Positions 39,033-49,966 of a stretch of DNA of 64,000 nt are shown here, piece after piece (the stretch's first letter is position 1; every line of letters begins with the position of its first letter). The notes under the pieces are model-generated. The model was not told where the DNA came from. It worked only from the letters and a program-made list of their open reading frames with translations, and made no database searches. Source of the stretch: Lamellibrachia columna (taxonomy: Eukaryota; Annelida; Polychaeta; Sabellida; Siboglinidae); the NCBI GenBank assembly GCA_963662155.1, contig OY759272.1, positions 47,893,899 through 47,957,898 of the forward strand, in the 5' to 3' direction. The position numbers were made by a program, and so were the translations under genes.

Positions 39033-41562
39033 TTTAACAAGATTTAACAAGATTTAACAAGATTGCCATCTCGAACAACAAGTTCCAGATGGCAAGTGGA
39101 CAAGGAAGCCATTGGCTTATCGAGAGTCCAACAATTTTCTCATCTATGTGTAGCCCGCCCTTATCAGATATCTGTCAATTCTATTTTTAAACATATTCAC
39201 ACTACTAGCATTAACACAATCATTTGGCAGTTTGTTCCATTCATTTATCACCCTCTGTGAGAAAGAGTACTTTCTCATGTCCAACCTACACTGCTCCTTA
39301 ACTAATGCTGCTTTGTGTCCTCTGGTTCTACTGCCTTCTTTAAGTTTGAAGAACATATTCCTATCAACATCCTCATAACCGTTCACTATTTTAAACACTT
39401 CTATTTGGTCTCCTCTTAGTCTCCTGGTCTCTAGCGTTGTCAAACCACATTGTAATAAGCGACTTTCGTAACTAAGGTCTCTTAATTCTGGAATCATCTT
39501 AGTTGCTCTTCGTTGTATTCTTTCTAGCTTATCTATGTCTTTTTTACGATATGGCCTCCATGCTTGAATACAATATTCCAAATGTGGTCTAACTATTGCT
39601 TTGTACAGGGGTACAATTAGATGTTTCTCCTTATACGTGATAGTTCTCCTAATTAGCCCTCGAATTTGATTTCCTTTCGAAGCAGCAATCCCACATTGCT
39701 CTGAAACTTTCATGTCAGCATTAAATGTTACTCCTAAATCCTTTTCTTGTGTGGTTCTACCTAGTACAGCATCCCCCATTTTATATTCCTCGTCCATATT
39801 TCTATGTCCTATGTGTATACATTTACACTTCCCAAAATTGAATAACATTTGCCATTTTTCTGACCATTTAACTAATTTTTCCAGATCATCCTGTAAACTT
39901 TGGTTATCTGTATCATTAGTAACCTTTCTGAATACTTTTGTGTCATCTGCAAATTTGAGTACTTTGCTAGATATGTCATCCTCCAAATCATTTATATATA
40001 TATTAAAAACAGTATAGGGCCTAATACTGATCCCTGTGGTACCCCACTCAAAACAGATTTCCAATTTGAAATCTCACCATCTACTATTACTCTCTGTCTT
40101 CTGTGTGTAAGCCACTTTTCTATCCAGTTGATTACATCATTACCTATACCATGGGCTTTTAGTTTAAGTAACAATCTTTGATGTGGCACTTTATCGAAAG
40201 CTTTCTGAAAATCTAAGTAGACAACATCCACTGGTGACCCGTCATTTACCCACTTTGTAATTTCTTCTAAAAAACATAAGAGATTGGTTAGACATGACTT
40301 TGCTTTTAGGAATCCATGTTGAGATGTATTTATTAATTTATGTTTTACGAGGAATTCCACCATGTGGTCTTTATTAATGTTTCGAGTAATTTACATACAA
40401 CTGATGTTAAACTCACTGGTCTGTAATTTTCTGGCTTCTTCCTCGATCCCTTCTTAAATAGCGGCGTAATGTTTGCTTCTTTCCATTCTGAAGGAACTAT
40501 TCCTTCTTCTAGTGACAAGTTAAATAAGTTTGCAAGTGGTGTACTAATTTGATCAACAATTTCATTTAGCAGTTTTGGTGGTATCCCATCAACTCCAGGT
40601 GATTTATTATCTTTCATCTTCTTAATTTTCTTTGCTATCATTTCAGGAGTTACAAATAACTGCCCTAAATGTTCTGATTTATTGCCCTCAAATTTAGTCA
40701 ATGGAACTGGAAGTGAGCTGATATCTTCTGTGGTAAAAACTGAGCTGAAATACTCATTCAGGACCTCTGCCATTTGGAACCCATCTGAAATTATGTTTTC
40801 ACTGTTGTTTTCCAGTGGTCCGACCTTATCTCGAACTTTCTGTTTACTCCTTACATAAGCATAGAAACTCTTGCTGTCATTTTTTATATTACCTGCCAAT
40901 TTTTGTTCAAAGGTTCTTTTAGATTTTCTAATTTCAGTTGTAGCTAGGTTAAGTGCCTCTTTGTAGTTTGTGTAGTCTTCTACATTTCCAGTGTGTTTAT
41001 AGACCCTCCACAGCATCTGTTTGTGAGCAATTTTTCTAATAGCTTCTTTTGACAGGTGTTTTTTCCTGGATCTTTTCCTTTGTTTTCTTAATGGAATAAA
41101 TTTCTCAATAATGCCCTCAATCTCATATTTTAAACAAGTCCAGCATTCTGTTGCTGTCTTGTTCTTCAGCAAGTTATTCCAATCTATATTTGCTAGATAT
41201 GTTCTCATCACTTTATATTTGCCTTTGTTGAAGTTCCTCCTCCATTGTTTTTTATATGTATTCCCTGCCTTTACTTTTATATTAAAATGGATTTGGTTAT
41301 GGTCACTTGAACCCAAAGGTTCGTGTACTTTAACATTGTCAACTAATTCATTTTGAGAAGACAAAATTAAATCTAACACATTCCCACCTCTGGTTGGTTC
41401 CAAGACATGTTGAGTAAGGAAACAATCCTGTGTTAGAAGTAGAAACTGATGGTCGTCACCTACAGCACTCTCTAATGATTCCCATTGTATATGGCCATGG
41501 TTAAAATCACCCATTATAACACATTCTCCCTTGCTCACCTCCCTTATCGCCTTTTGTAATTT
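39033..41562 (-). pseudogene. CR1-like LINE, 5'-truncated ORF2
   Basis: Same family as the full-length copy at 49871-54243. Read on the minus strand it starts inside the endonuclease (CVIMGDFNHGHIQW), then has RT blocks ([65 protein letters not shown]). Two frameshifts break it: a one-base loss near 40362 and a TA expansion near 40005. Its 3' tail is three copies of TTTAACAAGA(T) at 39033-39065. The 5' side stops at a (CCCT)n tract next to a Ty3/gypsy remnant. Confidence 0.93.
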
Positions 41563-41637
41563 TACATCCCTCCCTCCCTCCCCCCCTCCCTCCCTCCCCC
41601 TCCCTCCCCCTCCCCCCTCCCTCCCTCCCTCCCTCCT
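41563..41637. repeat. (CCCT)n tract
   Basis: Short CCCT/CCCC-rich microsatellite exactly between the truncated LINE and the Ty3/gypsy remnant. Confidence 0.95.
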
Positions 41638-43200
41638 GTGTACTGGCGTAGGTGCTTCCTGTTGCGGAGCGTGACACGCCCCGACCCGTCCACTCGTATG
41701 ACGTATTGGTCGTACTGTCGTACCTCAACCACGATTCCGGTGCGGTCCCTTACGCAATTGCCGATAATGAGTGGAGGTAGGACCCGTGTGTGCTCCGACA
41801 GTCGCTTATGTGCCCTCATGTGTCGGATACGTAGTGCGTCCTCTCTTGCTTGCAGTGTCTCGCGCCATGTCCAATGGGGTAGGTACTGTCCAGGCGGCAC
41901 TGGGATGAAGTCCCGGATGCGGCGTCCAAAGATGATTTCGGCAGGACTGACCTTCGACATCGGAACTGGCGTGTTTCTGTAGGCTAACATGGCCCGTTGG
42001 AATGCGTCGGTGTTCAGGGAACCGCCTGGGCCCGTGCTGCCAACCAACATCCGCTTGACCGTTTTCACTCCGACTTCTGCCCTGCAGTTGCTGTGTGGGT
42101 TTGCTACGCTCCTGATGCGGTGACATATACCCTAGTTCTTGAGGAATGTCTTTGTAGCGCCTGCCTTGAACTCAGGTCCCCCGTCCGATGAGAGCTCCTC
42201 GGCGATGCCGAAGGTCACGAACACTCGTCGGAGCGCGGCAATGGGGCCTTTGGAGCCCTCTGCGTTCTCTTCTACGATAGGCCAATTGGAGTATCTGTCT
42301 ACGGCGACGAGGTAGTGATGACCGCCGTGGCTGAAGTAGTCAGCGCATATCGCCTGGAAGGGGTAGACTGGTCGTGTTGGTGGTGTAGGTGGCGGGTTTG
42401 GTTGTGACGGGGCCATGCGGTTGCACGCTGTACAGCGTGCATGTGTCTCGTCAATTGCCGAAGTCATACCTGGCCAGAAGAATGACCCCTCTGCTCGCGA
42501 CACCATCATCGACACACCCTGGTGAGCCGAGTGGAGTGCCTGCAAGACACTTGCTCGGAGAGTGGGTGATATGACGATTCTGTCCTTGTAAAGGATGACA
42601 CCGTCATACTCGGTTATATTCTCCCGGTACTGGTAGTACGTACGGGTGGAACTAGGCATGGCTGATGGCGTGTCAGGAAAGCCGTTGTGGATGGCATCCA
42701 CTAGAGCAGGCATGTCGGGGTCATTCGCCGTGGCAGTGCGCACATCATCCCATGTGACCGACTTGATGAGTTCCGTGGACGCGCAAGTCTGTGAGCAGCG
42801 AGGTGGCGCCGGGTCGTCGCGGGATCGGAGTGCTGCGAGGGCTGCCGCGGCCACATCATTGGGCAGGTCGGGAGTCTCGGCAACGCCCACCGGGTGCCGT
42901 GATAGGGCGTCTGCGACGGTGTTGCGGACGCCGGGGATGTGGAGCACGCGAAATCGATACCGCAGTGACTTCTCCTTAATGTTCCGCAAGCGAGGGTTTG
43001 GGATGTCGTCGAGGGCGCGGTCCCCCAGCACCTTGAGTAGTGGCTTGTGGTCTACTGCTACCATGAGGTCCGAACATCCCAGGGTGAAATGTCGAGCCTT
43101 GCCCTCGATGGGGGCATAACGTGACTCAGCGCCGTGTGTGAAACGGCTGCCCATCAGCACTACTTTCCAGCCCGACTTGCAGCAGAACGGTCACAGAACA
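41638..43200 (-). pseudogene. Ty3/gypsy pol: RNase H and integrase region
   Basis: On the minus strand the upper part gives RNase H (LMVAVDHKPLLKVLG, NTVADALSRHPVG), then the integrase zinc finger (HSAHQGV...CTACNR) and catalytic core (CADYF, VDRYSNWP, SSDGGPEF). After a frameshift near 42100 comes LAYRNTPVPMSKVSPAE and a C-terminal module ending near 41640. No LTR follows. Frameshifts show that the copy is dead. Confidence 0.92.
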
Positions 43201-44493
43201 CCAGCGCAGTCACAGTGTTTCTGGACTAGCCAATACCAGAGCCCTTCCTTAGACCAGTCCGTGGCAAGACATGTCGGGCGTGACTGATCGAAGATCTCGA
43301 CCCCATGCCTGATCTGGTCGATGATCACGATTTTCGACTGCTTGAACAGGTGATCCAAATGTTCTGTCCAGGCGAACGGCTGATCTGGCTTCAGGAGGTC
43401 GCGGAATGGTTGCATGTGGTCCGCCACGGCGAAGGCATAAGCCACCTGGTTGACGAGGCCGAACCAACTTCTGATTTCTGTGACATTCCTCGGTATCGGG
43501 AAGTCCTTTATCGCCTGCAATACCTTCGAGCATGGTTTCACTGACGTGGGTGATATCTCAAAGCCTGCAAACTCGACGGTGTCTTTGGCGAATACAAACT
43601 TGTCTGGATTCTGCGTGATGCCATTGCGGCCACACGTGTCCAGCCACTACACTGTCTGCCAAAAGGCCTGCTCGATGTTGTCCGCCCACAGTAGGGTATC
43701 GTCGATGCATTTTGTCTTGTTGGGTATGTGGGCGACGATCTCATCGTGTGAAGCCATCGCCAGACGCCACGTATCATTGGGGTGCAGAGCGGTATCGATA
43801 GCGGCCCCAAGGCCTTATGAACGTCGTGAGGTGCCGGTCGTCGGGGTGGAGTGGGACAGCGTGGTAGCCGTTCCAGGCGTCACACACCGTTTTCTTTGTT
43901 CCATGAGGTCCCGATCTCGCTTGGTGAAAGATTCTCTGGGTGTGGTGGGTCTCCCTGGTGGCACTAGCGTTGAGGGCCTGGAGATCCACAGTCCGTCGAG
44001 GCTTCCCGTTCTTCTTTGCGCCAATAACCATGCGATGACACCAGGTGACAGGGGTGCCAGTTGGTATCTCCTCGATGACGCCCATACTGCAGTCTTGGTC
44101 GAGGCCGGCCTTCACGTCGCGTCGCCAGTGAATTGGGACATCGATCGGTGTGTGGCAGGCGACAGGCTTGGCGTCTGGGTCAACCATTAGTCGGAGTGGC
44201 GGGCCCTCCATCGGTAGGAGAGGTTGGTGGTGATACGTGTTGAATGTGCTAGCCTTGTAGTGCGATAGCAACCACTGCTCCAGTTTGCTGCGGTTGTCCT
44301 CAATGGCTGGATAGGACAGCCCTTGCGGAGGCAGTGGTGGAGGTTGACGGCGGGGGCACTCACAGGCCGCGGTCATCGACGACTCTGAGGCGGCGCTGCA
44401 CGTGCTCACCTCCGCTAAGGGCTGTTGGCTTTGGCTGACGCCAGGGAAGTTACGCGGCACAATGCTTAACGCCACACACGCTCCTCGAGACAA
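43191..44493 (-). pseudogene. Ty3/gypsy pol: reverse transcriptase region
   Basis: Contains CSMGVIEEIPTGTPVTWCHR, NGKPRRTVDLQALN, CDAWNGYHAVPLHPDDRHL and, in another frame, CIDDTLLWADN where the YxDD-type catalytic motif stands as CIDD. In-frame stops and frame changes near 43640 and 43800 interrupt it. Confidence 0.9.
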
Positions 44494-44645
44494 GAAGAAG
44501 TCGCTCGTGTCTCGACATTGTAGACAATTTGGCGTGTTTCTGTGCCACTTGGAGAAGCGGAATCTGATAGGCGCAAGGCGATCGCCCCAATTATGTCCAG
44601 ATTGTTTCCGTTGGCAGCTGACATCTGCAGACGTGTTTTGCTCAG

Positions 44646-45173
44646 TTATCGCTCGGTGAGTCCAAGCTTAGAGAGTAGATTCGTCCCAGCCAGGCACGAT
44701 TGGCAGCCTGTATCAGCCACTACCGACACCAACGCCGCCTTAGTCGGGCGCCTCAATGGCGTGCGGAGGCCGAGAGCGCGAGTGTCGCATGGGTAGTGAG
44801 TGGTGTACAACGACAGTGTAGCTTGTGGGGCCGAGGGTTTCTTCACCCACGTGTCTTGAGTGGCGTTGTAAATGCAGTGCTCGAGTTCGAAGTCCCCGAG
44901 GTTGCAGACGATCTCATTGTCAACAGGCGGCGCGTTCTCCACGCTGCATAGTGATTGGAAGAGAGCTGTAGCGGTTTCCCTCTGTGGTGACCGGCGCGGG
45001 CGGCGTTGCACATAGTGTGTGCCGGCCGTTGATTTTTTCCTGCAAAAGGTCCCATTTGGTGCAGGTTTGGTCATATGCCGGGCAATTATCAGAGCGTTCG
45101 TCCCTGCTGCTACCATGGCCGATCTGACCGCAGTATGTGCACAGCGGAGTAGGCAGGGGTGGGGGTGGGGCAT
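44646..45173 (-). pseudogene. Ty3/gypsy protease region
   Basis: The frame ends VSVVADTGCQSCLAGTNLLS, an aspartic-protease DTG motif in a form I associate with Ty3/gypsy elements. It overlaps the end of gag in another frame, as expected for gag and pol. Confidence 0.8.
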
Positions 45174-45993
45174 GTTGGTTGAAAACCGCTCTCTGCTGTT
45201 TCCAGAAGGAGCTGATCGGGGCAGCCGCCTCTGACCCTTCGCTCAGCTGCTGGAGGGAAATCTTTCCCGATTCCTTGCCCTCGACAAACGCCTCGACCTC
45301 TTCGAGAGGTGTACTCGGTCCCTTCTCGATCAGACAATCCAGTTTGATGTCATGATCGGCGCAGCCCAGGATGACCTGGTCCCGCACCACAATGTCGCTG
45401 TAATCTGCCCCAACGCATGCGTCGTGGTTCGGGCAGCTCGGGCACTGACACTTGATGACGAACTGGCAAACTCGCGCTTTCCCCTGGAGTCGAGCGCTGT
45501 AGACGCGGACAGGTTCGTCTCGGTCCTGCCGCATCTTTGACAGAACGTCTCGGGCTACCATTGCATTCTCGGCGCGCACCGCCAACTTCTTAATGTTGGC
45601 CAGTAGGTCTCGTTCGCTGCAGGAGGCCAGCGCATCACGGTGAACCCGCACGAGGTTCTTCCGTAGTCCCTCGGGATTGCAGCAATCCAGGAGCTGGTAA
45701 GCGAGGTCGGAACCGGCGACTCGCGTAGCGTCTTTATATTCACGCCAGCATTGCTCGAAATACAGCCAATCTTCCAGGGGGATCCCTTCATCGACAGTCG
45801 GGCGGCTAATTTTCTCCACCTTGGCCGTGGCGCCGGCAGCGCGGTTGGGCGCGGGCGTGTCGACATGCTGGCTCTGCGCGTGGATGGTGAGGAGTGTGGC
45901 TGCGAGCGCGGCGTCGGTGAAATTCGGGCGGTATTCGCATCTGTCGTCGGAGCACTTTACAGCTGCCGTGGGCGTAGCCGGATCCATGATCAC
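44920..45993 (-). CDS. Ty3/gypsy gag-like protein, 357 aa
   Basis: An ATG-initiated open frame of 357 codons. It has an N-terminal CxxxxC pair, a central helical region (LEDWLYFEQCWREYK, AYQLLDCCNPEGLRKN) typical of retroelement gag, a CQCPSCPNHDAC cysteine cluster and a late zinc-knuckle-like CTYCGQIGHG with a distant Cys. It still looks intact although the following pol is broken. No 5' LTR or clear primer-binding site is visible upstream (45994-46231). Confidence 0.8.
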   Translation of the reverse strand: MIMDPATPTAAVKCSDDRCEYRPNFTDAALAATLLTIHAQSQHVDTPAPNRAAGATAKVEKISRPTVDEGIPLEDWLYFEQCWREYKDATRVAGSDLAYQLLDCCNPEGLRKNLVRVHRDALASCSERDLLANIKKLAVRAENAMVARDVLSKMRQDRDEPVRVYSARLQGKARVCQFVIKCQCPSCPNHDACVGADYSDIVVRDQVILGCADHDIKLDCLIEKGPSTPLEEVEAFVEGKESGKISLQQLSEGSEAAAPISSFWKQQRAVFNQHAPPPPLPTPLCTYCGQIGHGSSRDERSDNCPAYDQTCTKWDLLQEKINGRHTLCATPPAPVTTEGNRYSSLPITMQRGERAAC

Positions 45994-46321
45994 AACGGCA
46001 GATTATGCACCAGGTGCGACCACCGTATTTGCGTAAGCGGGCGTGAGCGATAATAGGCCGCACCGTCGACGAGTGCTTAATACAATGCAGCAGATTGTCC
46101 GTTTATTCATAAATAACACCCTTGTGTATTTGCATCGATGTTTATGTAGTGCAACAACTTACACGCATCTTCAGCAATGAATAAACGAGTATAAAGCACA
46201 GTACCGTATGGGTAGATAATAAACTGTAGCATTGTCAAATGCTCGACAAATGATACCGGTTCAGTTCTCCTACATTCCGCTAGAGGCACACTCCACTATT
46301 CTTTTATTTTATTTTATATAC

Positions 46322-47160
46322 ATTGAGAGGGCAACAGGGGAAGCTATAGCTCATGGTGTCGTTGAGTGCCTGAAAGATCGTAACATTGACATCAGTAAAG
46401 CCAGGGGTCAGAGCTACGATGGTGCGCAGTGTATGTCCTCGGGTAAAGTTGGTGTGCAGGCGAGGATAGAGCAGTTATCCACACGAGCTTTTATGTACAC
46501 TGCAGCAGTACTGAATCCGTCTGAATATCATGACATATACGAGGAGGTTGCATTGACTGGCGGACGAAGGCGCAAGGGCTGCTAACCATTCTCACTTCGT
46601 CACGTGCCATCATCGCATTCATCACCACAAAGAATGTTTTGGAGAATGTCAGGCCCATGGTCTCCAAGCTTCAAAAGAGGGACTTAGACATATATCAAGC
46701 GTACAGTATGATCGACCAAACCAGGGAACGAATGATAACGACAAGACAGGAGATAGAAGAGGAGTGCAGTGTATGGTATAAAGATGCTACACGTTTAGCC
46801 ACACTTCTTGGTACATCCATCTCAGCACCAGGAACACCCCGGTCGTCCCGGCAGATGCAAAGAGCCAATGCCCCTAGCACATCCTCACGGGAGCACTACC
46901 TGCACAATCTGGTAATCCCGTTTTGTTACCACCTGTCCACCGAATTCCACATGAGGAACATGAACGACAACATGGAACTTGATCTGGAAACACCTGAAAT
47001 CAGGTGTGCTAATATAATCACAATGGAAAATGCAACGTGTAGTGGAGCTTGTTGTGTAATGGTTAACAGATCTGCTGATGAACAACAGTTATTAAAACAT
47101 AGCCGATATAAACAGTTTCTAGTATCTAGTTATTTCCAGCACCCGGTAACGTTCTATTAA
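46322..47160 (+). pseudogene. hAT-type transposase fragment
   Basis: The plus strand encodes ATGEAIAHGVVECLKDRNID, ISKARGQSYDGAQCMSSGK and VGVQARIEQL, then in another frame (shift near 46565) NVLENVRPMVSKLQKRDLDI, EECSVWYKDATRLA and LHNLVIPFCYHLSTEF. The CRGQxYDGAxxMSG-like block and what follows match the hAT-related transposases of the zinc-finger MYM/DUF4371 group. Only the central part remains, with a deletion and a frameshift. Confidence 0.8.
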
Positions 47161-48660
47161 CTAACTAAAGTCTTTATATTATATTGTGGTTACAATGTTA
47201 TGGTCTTTTGAGATCTCATTCAACTAGTTAGATTTTTAAGAACTTTATCGCTAAACGACCTCAATGGTTCTTTAACGTCCCAAGACGAGACCGACATTAT
47301 CTCCGAGTTACGAGGGATACACAGTCCACAATGTTGAGAGCCAGGTTTTAATTGCGTTTTAATTTACATAGCGCAAAGTATCAGGAAACGTTTTAATTTA
47401 CCAGTTTGCACTCACTGTTATTATGTGGTACTACTACTACTTTTAGCAGAATGTCTCCCGATTCAAATTCAGACCATGAATCGAATGATACGCTTTATAC
47501 GGAGTAGCTTTAAAACACAACAGTTTGGATAGGCTCTCTTGAGAGGGCAATTTAGCCCTTCGGGATATTGGTTTATATGTGTCTAAAAGTTTCAATTACA
47601 CTTTGTCTTAGTTCAAACTTGATGCCACGATTCTCTGTAATATGAAACCTAGCTGCTTGTATTATATCTTTCTGAACCACTATCAGAAGGGGCTGGATGA
47701 GAAACTATTAAACACAGTTTCCTTGGAAAAAGGATGTGCTGAATAGTATAGAAAATGTGTGTGACACTTTTTTTAGTCAAAGACGTGTTAGTCTCTTTGT
47801 GTGCAAAATACTACAATTGTAATAGAATTGTACACATTGTCGTACGAATAAATATATATTTTTAGTATTACTACACAACCGCACCTCTAGTTTGTGTTGT
47901 TTTAATCAATTGTAGCATACTCGATTTTGTTATTAAACATTTGCATTACTACAGTTGTTTTAGTCAATATGCCAATAAATGGCACAAGACAGATGTTTAA
48001 TATTGTCTTTTCGTTTGGACATTTGCAGACACACCGCATTTTCTTCGTTGGAATAGGCCTACCTACAGGTGTAAATAAAACAACATCCGCTGCGTTTTGC
48101 CAAAACTCTAGACCCAAAAGTAATTGCACATCGTCTACTGTAAATTTGACATTTGAAGTAATACTTATGTGACGAATACAAGAAATTACATAGGACTACC
48201 TTATCACGATTTTATTTTTAAAGCAAATTCGTATTAAAACGGGACACGGCCGAAGGCTGTATTCCTCCCAAAAATCCGTATTGTATATGGAAAATTCGCA
48301 CGAAGTCGCATGTCTGAATTTTGGGTTGATTTCATTAGGCCCTATCTCGCTTAAAACCAGTTTATGGGTGTCCCAAATTGCACCATTTCAAGTGTTTAGT
48401 GTCTAAGAAACGTCAAACGTCGCACCCCCCCACCGACGGCAGTTCACCCCTCGTTTCGCGCATTCGGCGCTTCATACATTACCTTGCACACCCCTTTTTC
48501 CAAACCCTGGATCCGCCCGTTTACCTGCTTCAAAACACCATGGTATACCATGCATTTACCATGGTGTATTTTCATAAAGGCATTACCAGTGAACATGTCT
48601 TTAAAATATTCTGGAACATGTCCATTTTTGTATCTGTAGAAAAATGTCATGCATGACAGC
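47161..48660. other. Intergenic spacer, no feature recognised
   Basis: 1.5 kb of AT-rich sequence. Short open frames on both strands have no recognisable domain. A palindromic ACCATGGTATACCATG stretch near 48537-48563 is the only local structure noted. Confidence 0.4.
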
Positions 48661-49863
48661 TTAAAGAGGTTGTCTGCTTTTAATAGTTCTAGTTCTTTGA
48701 GTAAAAGTGTACTGTGTGAATTATGTTTACTGTTTGATATAGATTTAATTGCTTTTTTGTAGTTTTTTTATTCGTTTATCTATTTGTCCGCCCCATGCTA
48801 ATATACCATAGCGTAGGTGTGACATAAATAGCGAAGAATAGAATTATTATCTTTAGGATGTGTATTGGTATAAATAATAATAATAATGCCTTTATTGGTC
48901 CAAAAACATGGATATACATTTGATAAAACTACGGCAAGGAGTTAGAAATACAAAGTAAAAAAAACCTGCAAGAAAATATTCAACTTAATGCAAACAACCA
49001 GCAAGAACAGGTATGTATATAGTTCTATGGTTTGCATATACCTCTCTGTAACTTAGCAATCATAAGTTAAGGGCCCTGATGGCGGATGGTACAAAATATC
49101 TGCTGTAACGGGCAGTGTGTGCAGAAATGTACATACCACCTGCCTGATCTCGCAGGAATGAATGTAGTGTGTAGTGGATGTGTTGCATCACGTAATATGT
49201 TTTTTGTTTTCGAAGAATAGTGAATAATATATTATCTTTAGGATGTGTATTGGTATGTAGTATTTTAATCTAGAGAGAATTCTACATATCCTTGACAGTT
49301 TGTTGGCTATGAAGTTTTGATGAGGTGACCATGTTAATTTGAAGTCTATTATGACTCCATGAAATTTAAACTGTGTCACCCGTTCAACTGGTATATTATT
49401 GATTTTAATGTTAGGTACTTTGTGATTCTTTAATTTTCTTTGTTTATATTGAACAATCATCATTTTGGAACATTTAGGGACAGTTTATTTACTGTTAATC
49501 AGTCTGTTATTTTAGTCAATTCTTAATTGATGTTGTTGGATGTAGCCAATTCATTCGTTTGATCATTTGTAAATGTATTTAGTGTGCTCAGCAGGGTGGT
49601 ATCATCTGCACACATGATTGGACAGAAATTGGTGCCTGTTGTTGCTAGATCATTGATGTATATTAGGAATAATAATGGCCGTAGAATTGAACCTTGGGGG
49701 ACTCCAGTAGTAATCGTTTCTAAATGTGATTTTATGTGGTTGAATTCCATGTATTGCTGTTTGTGCAGTAGATAGCTTTTAAACTATTCTAGTTCAGTAT
49801 TATTTATGCCATAATGTTCGAGTTTATTGATAAGAATTGTATAAAAGCCTTTGACAGATCTAG
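48661..49863 (-). pseudogene. Old LINE remnant, 3' part (left of CR1 insertion)
   Basis: Minus-strand RT blocks [27 protein letters not shown] and RVTQFKFHGVIID with many breaks; it resembles Jockey/CR1-group reverse transcriptases. A segment at 48872-49230 interrupts it. Its upstream half continues at 54251. Confidence 0.8.
48872..49230 (-). mobile_element. Short retroelement insertion with (ATT)n tail
   Basis: About 360 bases inserted in the old LINE. They are flanked by the 26-bp direct repeat starting ATTATCTTTAGGATGTGTAT (48846-48871 and 49231-49256). On the minus strand it ends GGACCAATAAAGGCATTATT with ATT repeats, the kind of 3' end seen on non-LTR elements. No coding region; probably a 5'-truncated LINE or a SINE. 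Confidence 0.65.
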
Positions 49864-49966
49864 AAATATTTAACAAGATTTAACAAGATTTGCCATCCAA
49901 GCCAAAGGCCCAGATGGCAAATGGACAAGGAAGCCATTGGCTTATCGAGAGTCCAACAATGTTCAT

